Assembly: GCA_963711595.1 (NCBI GenBank)
Contig: CAVQER010000011.1
Span: 1-64,000 of the forward strand
DNA from: JAUSIF01 sp963711595
GTDB lineage: Bacteria; Pseudomonadota; Alphaproteobacteria; Rhizobiales; Xanthobacteraceae
DNA: 64,000 bases
Direction: 5' to 3'
This document shows, piece by piece, positions 27,312 through 35,965 of this stretch; the first letter of the stretch is position 1; each line of letters opens with the position of its first letter. Position numbers and translations under genes: made by a program. The notes below the pieces were generated by a model. It was not told the origin of the DNA and searched no databases. It worked only from the letters and a program-made list of their open reading frames with translations.

Positions 27312-28006
27312 CCGGATCGCTCCTGTTTCAGATAATGCTCTTCCAGAAATTCAGATCTGAACTTCTGCGGCGGCGTCAAGCGGTCCGGCCGGCCTTCGGG
27401 CGTGAAGTCCATCAGATTCCAGTACGGCCACACGGTGTCGACGTGGTTCGTGTTCGATTCCGTTGACCAGAAATGGAAAATCTTGCCGTCGCGCTTCTGA
27501 AAGACCAGCATGACCGGGTACTGCATGTCGTCACTGTCACCCTGGCATTTGTAGTCGGCTTGGAACGATGACTCGAACCCGGACAGCAGATCGATTTGCG
27601 ACCAGCCGCGCTCCTTGGCCCACGCGTTGATCCGCTCGGGCTGGGCCTTGGCGATGCTGACGAACGCCGCGTTGCGCGTGACCTGGTACCAGGTGCGATC
27701 GAAGCCATCCATCAGCGACGTGCAGGACGGACAGGGCTTGTCCCAATTCGGCCCGAACATCCACGAGTAGAGCAGCAGCGTGGGCTTGTCGCCGAACAGC
27801 TCGGAGAATTTCACGCTCTTGCCGATCTTCCCGTCGCTGGCCCACTGGAAGACGTAGTCCTGCTTCAGTTCACCGCCGGGAGGGAGCTTGCGGCGCTTCT
27901 CAGCGACGGCTTTCACCTTGTCGACGAGTTCCTGCTCGTCCTTGAGCAATGCAGCACGCGCGGCGCGATATTCCCTGCTCTCGTTCGGATACCGGAGGTC
28001 ATCCAT
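27308..28006 (-). CDS. DUF899 (thioredoxin-like) protein
   Basis: ATG 28006 follows AGAGGAGAAG; the longer start at 28198 is rejected. The 232-residue protein has the DUF899 marks: LLKDEQELV, an early LPPGG, LLLYSWMFGP followed by PCPSCTSLMDGFDR, and DLLSGFESSFQADY. The CPSC pair lies in a thioredoxin-like fold and may be redox active. The family is found in the same protein group as DUF1801 in bacterial genomes, but no reaction is known. First gene of the two-gene operon with the DUF1801 protein. Confidence 0.88.
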   Translation of the reverse strand: MDDLRYPNESREYRAARAALLKDEQELVDKVKAVAEKRRKLPPGGELKQDYVFQWASDGKIGKSVKFSELFGDKPTLLLYSWMFGPNWDKPCPSCTSLMDGFDRTWYQVTRNAAFVSIAKAQPERINAWAKERGWSQIDLLSGFESSFQADYKCQGDSDDMQYPVMLVFQKRDGKIFHFWSTESNTNHVDTVWPYWNLMDFTPEGRPDRLTPPQKFRSEFLEEHYLKQERSG

Positions 28007-28267
28007 GGGTCTTCTCCTCTCAGCTTTGCTGTCAGCTAAGTTCTTGGCTGTTCGAAGCAAGAGTGGGCGCGGGATCAAACGAGCGGTGGCCAATCCGGTT
28101 CCGGCAAAGTAGCGACGCGGGCGTCGACACTCCTCTTTCAGCCCCTTGTCCAACCCTGCGACGGGTATACGATCAGCACACAAGAAAAACAGGGCCAAAC
28201 GAGCCCTCTAACCGGACGCCGAAGAGCGCCGGGCGCGTAAGGGTTGAAACACAAGGGGAGGATTCCT

Positions 28268-29509
28268 TTGAAAACGACATTCAAGTACGGCTTTGCAATT
28301 GGTGCGGTGTTGAGCCTGTGCACCGCGGCGTCGGCACAGGACACGACCAAGATCGCCTATATCGATCCGCTTTCGGGCGGCGGCGCCAGCATCGGCGAGA
28401 TCGGTCTCAAGACATTCCAGTTCATCGCCGAGCTGCAGAACGCCAAGGGCGGTGTGCTCGGCAAGAAGATCGAGTTCGTTGCTTTTGACGGGAAGCTCAA
28501 CCCGCAGGAATCGCTCGTGCAGGTGCAGAAGGCGATCGACGCGGGTATTCGCATCATCACCCAGGGCAACGGCTCGGCGGTGGCTGGGGCGATTTCGGAG
28601 TTCGTCGCCAAATACAACGAGCGCAACCCCGGCAAGGAAGTCATCTATCTCAATTATGCCGCCGTCGATCCGGTGCTCACCAACGACAAGTGCAACTACT
28701 GGCACTTCCGCTGGGACGCGAACGCCGAGATCAAGATGGAAGCGCTCACCGGCTACATGAAGGCGAACGCGAGCATCAAGAAGCTGTACCTGATCAACCA
28801 GGACTATTCGTTCGGTCAGGCGGTGCGCGCCGACGCTAAGAAAATGATCAACGCGAAGCGGCCCGACATCGAGATAGTCGGCGACGAGCTGCATCCGCTC
28901 ATGAAGATCACCGACTTCGCGCCCTACATCGCGAAGATCAAGGCTTCCGGTGCTGACAGCGTTATCACAGGCAACTGGGGCAACGATTTCGCGCTGATGC
29001 TCAAGGCTGCGGCCGACGCGGGTCTGCAGGTCAACTGGTACACTTACTACGCGGCCGGTACCGGCGGGCCGACCGCCGTGCGGCAGACCGGGCTCAATCA
29101 CCGCGTCTTCCAGATCTCGGAAGGGCTTGCCAACATCCCGCACGCCGCGTCGCAGGAATTCGAGAAGGCGCTGCGGGCCAAATACAACTTCGGCCTGTTC
29201 TATCCGCGCGGCGTGAACCAGTTTCGCATGCTCTTTGCGGCCATGGAGGAGACCAAGTCGGCCGATCCCAAGAAGCTCGCCGCGGCGCTTGAAGGCATGA
29301 AGTTCGAAGTCTTCAACGGCGGCGAAGGGTTCATGCGCAAGGACGATCACCAGTTCTTCCAGCCGATGTACATCTCCTCGTTCGGTGAGCGCGGAGCGAG
29401 CGAGCCGTTCGACGAAGAAAACACCGGCTGGGGTTGGAAGACGATCGGCAAGGTCGACGTCAAAGACACGATGATGCCGACCACCTGCAAGATGAACCGG
29501 CCGAGCTAA
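28268..29509 (+). CDS. livK: ABC transporter substrate-binding protein, branched-chain amino acid type (LivK-like)
   Basis: TTG 28268 lies six bases after GGGGAGG, which decides the start over TTG 28244. A signal peptide (LKTTFKYGFAIGAVLSLCTAASA, read in part) leads to a 413-residue type I periplasmic binding protein: KIAYIDPLSGGGASIGE, FDGKLNPQESLVQ, ILAN-like TQGNGSAVA and a middle VITGNWGNDFALML. Proteins of this class bind amino acids, amides or aromatic acids; the long form (over 400 residues) is typical for non-amino-acid ligands. First gene of a livKHMGF order. Confidence 0.9.
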   Translation: MKTTFKYGFAIGAVLSLCTAASAQDTTKIAYIDPLSGGGASIGEIGLKTFQFIAELQNAKGGVLGKKIEFVAFDGKLNPQESLVQVQKAIDAGIRIITQGNGSAVAGAISEFVAKYNERNPGKEVIYLNYAAVDPVLTNDKCNYWHFRWDANAEIKMEALTGYMKANASIKKLYLINQDYSFGQAVRADAKKMINAKRPDIEIVGDELHPLMKITDFAPYIAKIKASGADSVITGNWGNDFALMLKAAADAGLQVNWYTYYAAGTGGPTAVRQTGLNHRVFQISEGLANIPHAASQEFEKALRAKYNFGLFYPRGVNQFRMLFAAMEETKSADPKKLAAALEGMKFEVFNGGEGFMRKDDHQFFQPMYISSFGERGASEPFDEENTGWGWKTIGKVDVKDTMMPTTCKMNRPS

Positions 29510-29519
29510 CGTAGTACCG

Positions 29520-29545
29520 AGGCCCCGCTAAGGCGGGGCCTCTCT
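29520..29545 (+). terminator. Hairpin between livK and livH
   Basis: AGGCCCCGC and GCGGGGCCT pair perfectly around TAAG, eleven bases after the livK stop, followed by CTCTCCTAC. There is only a weak pyrimidine tail, so it may terminate part of transcription and favour the binding protein over the permease genes. Confidence 0.7.
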
Positions 29546-29562
29546 CCTACCTGGCCGAGTCC

Positions 29563-30513
29563 GTGCTCGAGCTTTTCATCGTCTCGACCCTGAACGGCGT
29601 GCTGTTCGGCATGCTGCTGTTCCTCATGGCGAGCGGGCTCACGCTCATCTTCTCGATGATGGGCGTGCTGAATTTTGCGCACGCGAGCTTCTATATGCTC
29701 GGCGCGTTCTTCGGCTTCCAGATCACGCGCTGGATCGGTTTCTGGCCGGCGCTTATCGTGGCGCCGATCCTCGTCGGCGCAATCGGCGCAGCGGTCGAAC
29801 GCTTCGGACTGCGCAACGTGCATCGGCACGGCCACGTGCCGGAGCTTCTGTTCACCTTCGGCCTCGCCTTCGTGATCGAGGAGGCGGTGCAGATGATCTG
29901 GGGCAAGTCGCCCGTCGATTTCCGCATTCCGGCGCTGCTCGATTTCCCCGCCTTCACGATCTTCGCCACCAACTACCCGGCCTACAAGATGTTCATGCTG
30001 GTGATCTCGATCAGCATCTTCGTCGTCTTGTACGCCGTGCTTACCCGGACGCGCATCGGCCTCATCGTGCAGGCGGCGCTCGCGCACCCGCACATGGTCG
30101 CGCACCTCGGCCATAACGTGCCGCTCGTCTTCATGCTGGTGTTTGGCGTCGGCTCCGGGCTGGCGGCGATCGCCGGCGTGATCGCCGGGCCGGCGCTGGT
30201 CACGCAACCCAACATGGCTGCTTTTCTCGGACCGATCCTGTTTGTGGTCGTCGTGGTCGGCGGCCTCGGCTCGCTGTCGGGGGCTTTCGTGGCCTCATTG
30301 CTGATCGGTCTACTGCAGACGTTCGCCGTCTCGGTGAATGTCTCTCTCGCCGACGTGTTTGGATTGATCGGATACCGGGCAGGCCCTGACTCGATGCTCA
30401 GGGATATCTGGAGCGTGACCGTCGCGCAGATCGCGCCGATCCTGCCCTACCTGTTGCTGGTTCTCGTGCTGATCGTAAAGCCGAGCGGACTCATGGGCAC
30501 GCGCGACACATGA
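29563..30513 (+). CDS. livH: Branched-chain amino acid type ABC permease (LivH-like)
   Basis: The 316-residue protein has about eight hydrophobic helices and the LivH pattern: LNGVLFGMLLFLMASGLTLIFSMMG at the start (shown only by its core ASGLTLIFSMMG), NFAHASFYMLGAF, and a conserved VVVVVGGLGSLSGAF region near 225. GTG 29563 is the only start that keeps the first helix whole. It overlaps the livM start by four bases. Confidence 0.92.
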   Translation: MLELFIVSTLNGVLFGMLLFLMASGLTLIFSMMGVLNFAHASFYMLGAFFGFQITRWIGFWPALIVAPILVGAIGAAVERFGLRNVHRHGHVPELLFTFGLAFVIEEAVQMIWGKSPVDFRIPALLDFPAFTIFATNYPAYKMFMLVISISIFVVLYAVLTRTRIGLIVQAALAHPHMVAHLGHNVPLVFMLVFGVGSGLAAIAGVIAGPALVTQPNMAAFLGPILFVVVVVGGLGSLSGAFVASLLIGLLQTFAVSVNVSLADVFGLIGYRAGPDSMLRDIWSVTVAQIAPILPYLLLVLVLIVKPSGLMGTRDT

Positions 30514-31814
30514 CGGACCGGGTCGTCAGCGCCGCCGTCGGCCGAGCCTGGAGCGGGGCGCAATTCAGCGCGCTGACGCACTACGGCCTTTGGTTCGTCG
30601 CTGCGGCCATCCTGATCGTGCTGCCTTTCATCTTCCGCAGCGGCACCGCGCTCACCGTCATGAGCCTGATGGGTATCTCGATCATCTTCTCGCTGTCGTA
30701 CAACATCCTGCTCGGTCAGACGGGCCTGCTCTCGTTCGGGCACGCGGTCTACTACGGGCTCGGCGGCTATCTTGCCGTGCACGCGATGAAAGCGATCGTT
30801 GCCAGCAACTGGCCGGTGCCGTTGCCCCTCATACCGATTGTCGGCGCGTTCGCAGGCCTGTTGTTCGCTGCGATCTTCGGATGGCTCTCGACGAAGCGCA
30901 GTGGCACCGCCTTCGCCATGATCTCGCTCGGCCTCGCCGAGTTGATCGGCTCGAGCGCGCTGATCCTGCGCGGCTTCTTCGGCGGCGAAGAGGGCATCAC
31001 CGCCGACCGGACCAAGCTGTTCCGCATCTTTGAATGGAGCTTCGGACCGCAGGTCCAGGTCTATTACCTGATCGCCGCCTGGTGCCTGCTCTGCGCGTTC
31101 CTCATGTACGCCCTCACCCGCACGCCGCTCGGCCGCATGTGCAACGCCGTGCGGGACAATCCTGAACGGGTGCAGTTCGTCGGCTACGACCCGCGCATGG
31201 TGCGCTTCCTCGCGTTCTGCTTCTCCGGGCTCTTTGCCGGCGTCGCGGGGGCACTCGCCGCCATCAATTTCGAGATCGCCAACTCGGCGCTGTTCAGCGC
31301 CGTTCAGTCGGGGACGGTGCTGCTCGCGACCTTCATGGGCGGTGCCGGGTTCTTCGCCGGACCGGTGCTCGGCGCAATTCTGGTTGTCTACCTCCAGCTG
31401 ATGCTGAGCGACCTGACGGAGATCTGGCAGCTCTACTTCGGGCTCCTGTTCATCGCGATGGTGATGTTCGCGCCATCAGGTCTCGCCGGTCTCATCATGA
31501 TGCATCGGCCGTTTTGGCGCGCCGGCACACTGCACAAGGTGCTGCCAGTCTATCTGGTTGCCTTGATACCGCTTTTGCTGGCGCTGCTCGGAGCCGCGCT
31601 GATGATCGAGATGTTTCATCATCTCGCGGTGAAATACACTTCGGGCCCCACGATGAAATTCCTGGGTGTCCCCGTGCAGGCGAATGAGATCGGCCCCTGG
31701 CTGGTCGGCATCATCCTCGTCGGCGGCGGTCTTCTCGCGTTCCTGCGTGCGCGGCGGATCGTGACAAATGCGTGGAACCGCGCTGGTCCGGCCGACGCGC
31801 GGGGCCGGCCGTGA
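30510..31814 (+). CDS. livM: Branched-chain amino acid type ABC permease (LivM-like)
   Basis: The 434-residue protein has the LivM core: SYNILLGQTGLLSFGHAVYYGLGGY (core LGQTGLLSFGHA), CNAVRDNPERVQFVGYDP, and MGGAGFFAGPVLGA. It is longer than the usual LivM (about 330-360) by a C-terminal pair of helices (about 345-425) after LIMMHRPFW. The start overlaps the livH stop (ATGA). It pairs with LivH as the permease of the cluster. Confidence 0.92.
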   Translation: MTDRVVSAAVGRAWSGAQFSALTHYGLWFVAAAILIVLPFIFRSGTALTVMSLMGISIIFSLSYNILLGQTGLLSFGHAVYYGLGGYLAVHAMKAIVASNWPVPLPLIPIVGAFAGLLFAAIFGWLSTKRSGTAFAMISLGLAELIGSSALILRGFFGGEEGITADRTKLFRIFEWSFGPQVQVYYLIAAWCLLCAFLMYALTRTPLGRMCNAVRDNPERVQFVGYDPRMVRFLAFCFSGLFAGVAGALAAINFEIANSALFSAVQSGTVLLATFMGGAGFFAGPVLGAILVVYLQLMLSDLTEIWQLYFGLLFIAMVMFAPSGLAGLIMMHRPFWRAGTLHKVLPVYLVALIPLLLALLGAALMIEMFHHLAVKYTSGPTMKFLGVPVQANEIGPWLVGIILVGGGLLAFLRARRIVTNAWNRAGPADARGRP

Positions 31815-32563
31815 ACGCACCCGCGATTGAACTGCGCGGCGTGACGAAGAACTTCGGCCCCACCGAGGTCATCCGCGGCGTCGATCTTTCGGTAAGGCGG
31901 GGCGAGCGGCACGCGGTCATCGGACCGAATGGGGCCGGCAAATCCACCCTGTTCAATCTGGTCAGTGGAATGCTTGCGCCGACCGCCGGCTCGATCCTGC
32001 TCAAGGGTGACGATGTCACCGGCCAGCCTCCGCAACTCATCAATCGCCGCGGGCTGTCACGCAGCTTTCAGGTGACCAACATCTTCCACCGCATGAGCGT
32101 ATGGGAGAACGTGCGCTGCGCCGTGCTGTGGGCGGCAGGTCAGCGCTATACCTTCTGGCGCAGCCTCGATGGGCTGCACGACGTCAACGCACGCACCGAG
32201 GGGATTCTCACCGACTTCAATTTGCTCGAGCGGCGTGAGGTGCCCGCGGGCGTCCTCACCTATGCCGAACAGCGGGCGCTTGAAATCGCCATCACCATCG
32301 CCGGCGGCGCCGATGTGATCCTGCTCGATGAACCGACCGCAGGCATGAGCCGGCACGAGGCCGATCGTGCCGTCGATCTGATCCGGCGCATCAGCGAGGG
32401 ACGCACGCTCGTGATCGTCGAGCACGACATGAGCGTGGTGTTCGGGCTTGCCGACCGGGTGTCCGTCCTCGTCTACGGTCAGATCGTGGCGTCGGGCACG
32501 CCGGAGGAGATCCGGAAAAACGCGACGGTCAAGGAAGCGTATCTCGGCCAGGAGGCGCACTGA
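31811..32563 (+). CDS. livG: ABC ATPase (LivG-like)
   Basis: GTG 31811 overlaps the livM stop (GTGA). The 250-residue ATPase has Walker A GPNGAGKST, a Q-loop in SRSFQVTNIF, LTYAEQRALEIA in the signature position (as is usual for LivG), Walker B VILLDEPTAGM and H-loop VEHDM. All key residues are intact. Energises the LivHM permease together with LivF, whose start codon overlaps its stop by one base. Confidence 0.93.
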   Translation: MNAPAIELRGVTKNFGPTEVIRGVDLSVRRGERHAVIGPNGAGKSTLFNLVSGMLAPTAGSILLKGDDVTGQPPQLINRRGLSRSFQVTNIFHRMSVWENVRCAVLWAAGQRYTFWRSLDGLHDVNARTEGILTDFNLLERREVPAGVLTYAEQRALEIAITIAGGADVILLDEPTAGMSRHEADRAVDLIRRISEGRTLVIVEHDMSVVFGLADRVSVLVYGQIVASGTPEEIRKNATVKEAYLGQEAH

Positions 32564-33259
32564 TGCTTCAGGTGCGCGACCTGCATGCCTATTACGGCAA
32601 GAGCCACATCCTGCACGGGGTCGACCTGGACGTGGCCAAGGGAGAGGTCGTGAGTCTCCTCGGCCGCAATGGAGTCGGACGCTCCACGACGATCAAGGCC
32701 ATCATCGGCGAGGTGCCGCCGATCGGCAGCATCCGCTTCAAGGGCAAAGAGATCGCCGGCTGGCCGAGCTACCGCATCGCCCGTTTCGGCCTCGGCTACG
32801 TGCCGGAGAACCGCGATATTTTCCCTTCGCTCACCGTTCGCCAGAACCTTCAACTCGGCCTCAAGGATCAAAAGCGGCCGGGCAAGTGGCGGATCGAAGA
32901 CATGCTTGCCATGTTCCCGCATCTCGCCAGCCGCGCCGACACCGATGCGGGTGTCCTCTCGGGCGGCGAGAAGCAGATGCTGACGATCTGCCGCACGCTC
33001 ATGGGCGATCCCGACCTCATCATGATCGACGAGCCGACCGAGGGGCTGGCGCCGCTGATCGTCCGGCAGGTCGGCGAGCCTCATCTCCGAAATCGCGCGC
33101 CGGGACGTGGCGATCCTTCTCGTCGAGCAAAAGCTGTCGATCGCGCTCGACATATCGGCGCGGCTCTACGTCATGGGACACGGTACGATCGTGTTCGAGG
33201 GCACTCCGGCAGAGTTCAAGGCTGCAGCTGCCGTGCGGCGCGAATGGCTGGAGGTGTGA
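32563..33259 (+). pseudogene. livF: ABC ATPase (LivF-like) with one frameshift and an Arg in Walker A
   Basis: Reading starts at ATG 32563. The N-terminal part has GRNGVGRST, the Walker A in which the invariant Lys is Arg, as also seen in some LivF subgroups, and a normal LSGGEKQM and IMIDEPTEGLAPLI. An extra C in GAGCC at 33079-33080 throws the frame off; the rest, LISEIARRDVAILLVEQKLSIALD to EFKAAAAVRREWLEV (quoted in part), is intact in the next frame to TGA 33259. Total length would be about 231 residues. If the frameshift is real the transporter lacks one ATPase half. Confidence 0.85.
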
Positions 33260-33328
33260 GAGAAGTTCGGCCGTACCAAACTTCTTTCAGCCCGAGGGAA
33301 GCGTCGACTCAGAATCAAATTTTTGAAA

Positions 33329-33415
33329 GTCATGCCCGGGCCCGACCCGGGCATCCATACGGCTACCGAGAGTAGGGCGAGTGACATGGATTGCCGGGTC
33401 AAGCCCGGCAATGAC
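33329..33415. repeat. Dispersed palindromic repeat, copy 3 (diverged)
   Basis: GTCATGCCCGGGCCCGACCC at one end and GGGTCAAGCCCGGCAATGAC at the other, with CATCCATAC/GACATGGAT inside. Same plan as the copies at 21087 and 23224 but with a different core. It lies between the livF end and the convergent small membrane protein gene. Confidence 0.75.
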
Positions 33416-33441
33416 AATCGAGCCGAAGTGCGCGCTGAGAG

Positions 33442-33807
33442 TTATGCTGCGCGAGCCAACTTGCGGCCGACATACGCCACGGCGATGAAGGCAGCAAATG
33501 CCGGAATCCCGATGAAGATCAGCGCGACCGGCAACATGCCGAGATCGGTTCCCGCCGGTGAGACCAAGAGCATCGCCACAAAGTGTCCGGCGATTGGCCA
33601 GAGCGCGAGCTTCCACGGTGTCTCCCTCGTGACGTAACCGGCGGCCATCACCGCGAACAAAAGCAGCGGAACGCCGATGATCCAGTAGAGCTCGGTATCC
33701 CACGCCTCGCGAATGCCCCGGCCGCCCATCATCAGCGGCAACGCCGAGAATACTGTCCAGACGGCAAAGCCTGCCGCGGCGAGTAGCAGTCCAGCAATTG
33801 ATGGCAT
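33442..33807 (-). CDS. Small membrane protein with four helices, unknown
   Basis: The 121-residue product is almost all hydrophobic: helices at about 5-25, 38-58, 64-84 and 90-112. The loops contain LMMGGRGIREAWDTELYW and TRETPWKLALW. It is likely an inner-membrane protein. No family recognised. It lies 22 bp downstream of the SDR gene on the same strand and may belong to the same operon. Confidence 0.6.
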   Translation of the reverse strand: MPSIAGLLLAAAGFAVWTVFSALPLMMGGRGIREAWDTELYWIIGVPLLLFAVMAAGYVTRETPWKLALWPIAGHFVAMLLVSPAGTDLGMLPVALIFIGIPAFAAFIAVAYVGRKLARAA

Positions 33808-33829
33808 GAATGCCTCGAAGGTGTTCGCG

Positions 33830-34588
33830 TCAACCTAGAAACGCCCCGCCGTTCACGTGGATGACCTGGCCTGTGATGTAGCGACTCGTCGGCCCGCACA
33901 GGAAACGAACGGCCGCCGCGATTTCCTCCGGCGCGCCATGCCGCCCAACGATCGTGCCATGCGTCGTGTGATGCTGCGGCTCCGGCTTTCCTGCCTCGCG
34001 CACCGTATCGATGAGGCCTGGGGAGATGCAGTTTGCCGTGATCCCGTCCGCGGCGAGGTCATGGGCGAGCGCGCGCGTGAACCCCTCGATCCCTGCCTTG
34101 GCCGTGACGACATGCGCGCGGTGCTTTGCGCCGGTGCTCGCACTGAGGCCCCCGATGTTGATGATTGCTCCCGCTCCGCTTCGCTTGAGATGTGGGAGAC
34201 AACTCTTCGCGCAAATGAATGCCCCATCGAGGACCACGCCGAGAATTTCCCGCCAGGCTTCCAGCGTCATCTGGTCGAGCGGCTGCTCACGGCGCAGCGC
34301 CGCGTTGTTCACCAGGATATCGATCCGGCCGAATTTCTCCGCCGCGGCCTTCACCATGCTCGCGACAGCGGCCGCATCGGTCACGTCGGCGATCGCGGCG
34401 AGCGCGCGCCCTCCCCGACCCTCGATCTCGCGAACGACTGCGTCCAGTTCCTTGCGGTTCGAACGGGCGTTGACGACGACGGCCACTCCTGCGTCCGCGA
34501 GCGAAAGCGCGATCGCACGGCCGATGTTGCGGCCACTTCCGGTCACAATCGCGACGCGGCCGGTAAGTTCTTTTAAATTGTCAGTCAT
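33830..34588 (-). CDS. SDR-family protein lacking the catalytic tyrosine
   Basis: ATG 34588 is taken over the upstream start at 34609. The 252-residue protein has a cofactor motif VTGSGRNIG, LVNNAALRR, a Ser in INIGGLSAST, and at the YxxxK site HVVTAKAG, where the Tyr is Val. The Lys is retained. A subgroup of SDRs shares this HVVTAKAG form, so it is a lineage trait, not a sequencing slip. It could still bind NAD(P) but probably does not act as a standard alcohol dehydrogenase. It is last of the minus-strand CoA-transferase operon, eight bases after the MmgE/PrpD stop. Confidence 0.85.
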   Translation of the reverse strand: MTDNLKELTGRVAIVTGSGRNIGRAIALSLADAGVAVVVNARSNRKELDAVVREIEGRGGRALAAIADVTDAAAVASMVKAAAEKFGRIDILVNNAALRREQPLDQMTLEAWREILGVVLDGAFICAKSCLPHLKRSGAGAIINIGGLSASTGAKHRAHVVTAKAGIEGFTRALAHDLAADGITANCISPGLIDTVREAGKPEPQHHTTHGTIVGRHGAPEEIAAAVRFLCGPTSRYITGQVIHVNGGAFLG

Positions 34589-34596
34589 GGCGCCAC

Positions 34597-35955
34597 TCAC
34601 TTGCCCCAAGGGCCAAGGTCAATGGATCTGTCGAAAATACTGCGCGCGAGCGCCAGGGCAGCTTCGCCTTGTTTCGCACTCCAGCCTCCATATTGCGCAT
34701 TGAGTGCGAATTTCTCTTCGATGTCGCGCCGGGAGAGCGGCTCATGCACTCCGCCACGAAAATGCGGCTGGCGCTCCTCGACCGTCGTCCCGTCGCGCAA
34801 CATGGCGCGGATATGACCGGTGAATTCATTTGGGTAAGGATTGCCGGGATCGATCTCGTAACGTACCCGGGCAGCCAGAGCAACGACCCGCGGGTCGCGT
34901 ACGGCTTCATCGGTGAACGCATCGAGACCGACACCATCGCGGATGAACCCGGTCGCAATACAATAAGGGATCGAGAACTTCGCCGCGTATCCGTTCAGCG
35001 GACGTTGCTTGTCGGCGAGCGGCTCCCACAGACGATGCACGATTCCCTCGGCGGTTTCGCAGACAAGCTCCTTGACGTCGTCGGCCGCAATTCCCCGAGC
35101 TGCCAAGCGCCGCGCGCAATCGATGAACGGATGCGCCATGGTCCCGCACGGATACGGCTTGAACGCGAGCTGCTCGAGCACCCATCTTTGACCGAAGTCT
35201 CCGACGAGGGCATCGAAATTGCCCTGAGCTGCGTGGGCGAAGCCGAAGAACAGTCCGTGGGTGCCTTCGAATACGGTGCGCGGCCCGTTGAAACCAGCGC
35301 GCGCAAGTACGGCCGCCTGCAGACCTGACTGCGCCGCCCAGCCGGCGTGCAGACGTTTCGTCCATGCCCCCTCCGCGAGATACTCGATGATGCCGCCAGC
35401 CATGCTTCCCGCGATGCCTAACGCATTCACGGTTTGCTGCGGCGTCGAGCGCAGGGCCGCGGACACGCCGGCTGCGGCAGCGAGTGCGCCGAGCACAGCG
35501 GTGGGGTGAAATCCCGCGCGGTGGATCGCCTTCGGGGCAACAAGGCTGAGGCGGCACAGGGTTTCGACACCGGCGGCGACGCCAAGAAGCGCATCCGGTC
35601 CGGGTGCGGCGTAACGCTCCGCGGCGGAGAGAACCGCCGGCAGGATCACCGCTCCGGCATGCACCGGTCCGCCCTCGAAGGTGTCGTCGAAGTCCTCTCC
35701 GTGAGCTGCCGTGCCGTTTACGAATGCCGCGCCGGTTGCCGTCAGTTTGCGGGCGAAGCCGATCGCCGTGCAAAACCCCGCATCCTCGCAGGCGGCGAAC
35801 GCGGCACGTGCATAGTCCGCGTTGCGTGCAGCAACGCAAAGCCCGACCACATCGATCAGCAGCACGTCGCATTTATCCCGCACCGCGCGCGGAAGTTTTC
35901 CGGACTCCAGCAGCGCAATTCGATCAGCCAGCTTTTCGGCAACGGTCTCGGTCAT
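34597..35955 (-). CDS. MmgE/PrpD family protein
   Basis: ATG 35955 is preferred over the longer frame. The 452-residue product has the family blocks: GTAAHGEDFDDTFEGGPVHAGA near 80 (cited by its core AHGEDFDDT), HRAGFHPTAVLGALAAAAG near 150, AGSMAGGIIEYL, and KPYPCGTMAHPFID near 290. The family includes 2-methylcitrate dehydratase, cis-aconitate decarboxylase and related dehydratases of small tricarboxylic or dicarboxylic acids. With a CoA transferase, enoyl-CoA hydratase and ABC importer in the same operon, an acid degradation step is plausible; the exact substrate is unknown. Confidence 0.92.
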   Translation of the reverse strand: MTETVAEKLADRIALLESGKLPRAVRDKCDVLLIDVVGLCVAARNADYARAAFAACEDAGFCTAIGFARKLTATGAAFVNGTAAHGEDFDDTFEGGPVHAGAVILPAVLSAAERYAAPGPDALLGVAAGVETLCRLSLVAPKAIHRAGFHPTAVLGALAAAAGVSAALRSTPQQTVNALGIAGSMAGGIIEYLAEGAWTKRLHAGWAAQSGLQAAVLARAGFNGPRTVFEGTHGLFFGFAHAAQGNFDALVGDFGQRWVLEQLAFKPYPCGTMAHPFIDCARRLAARGIAADDVKELVCETAEGIVHRLWEPLADKQRPLNGYAAKFSIPYCIATGFIRDGVGLDAFTDEAVRDPRVVALAARVRYEIDPGNPYPNEFTGHIRAMLRDGTTVEERQPHFRGGVHEPLSRRDIEEKFALNAQYGGWSAKQGEAALALARSIFDRSIDLGPWGK

Positions 35956-35965
35956 CGGGGCGCCA

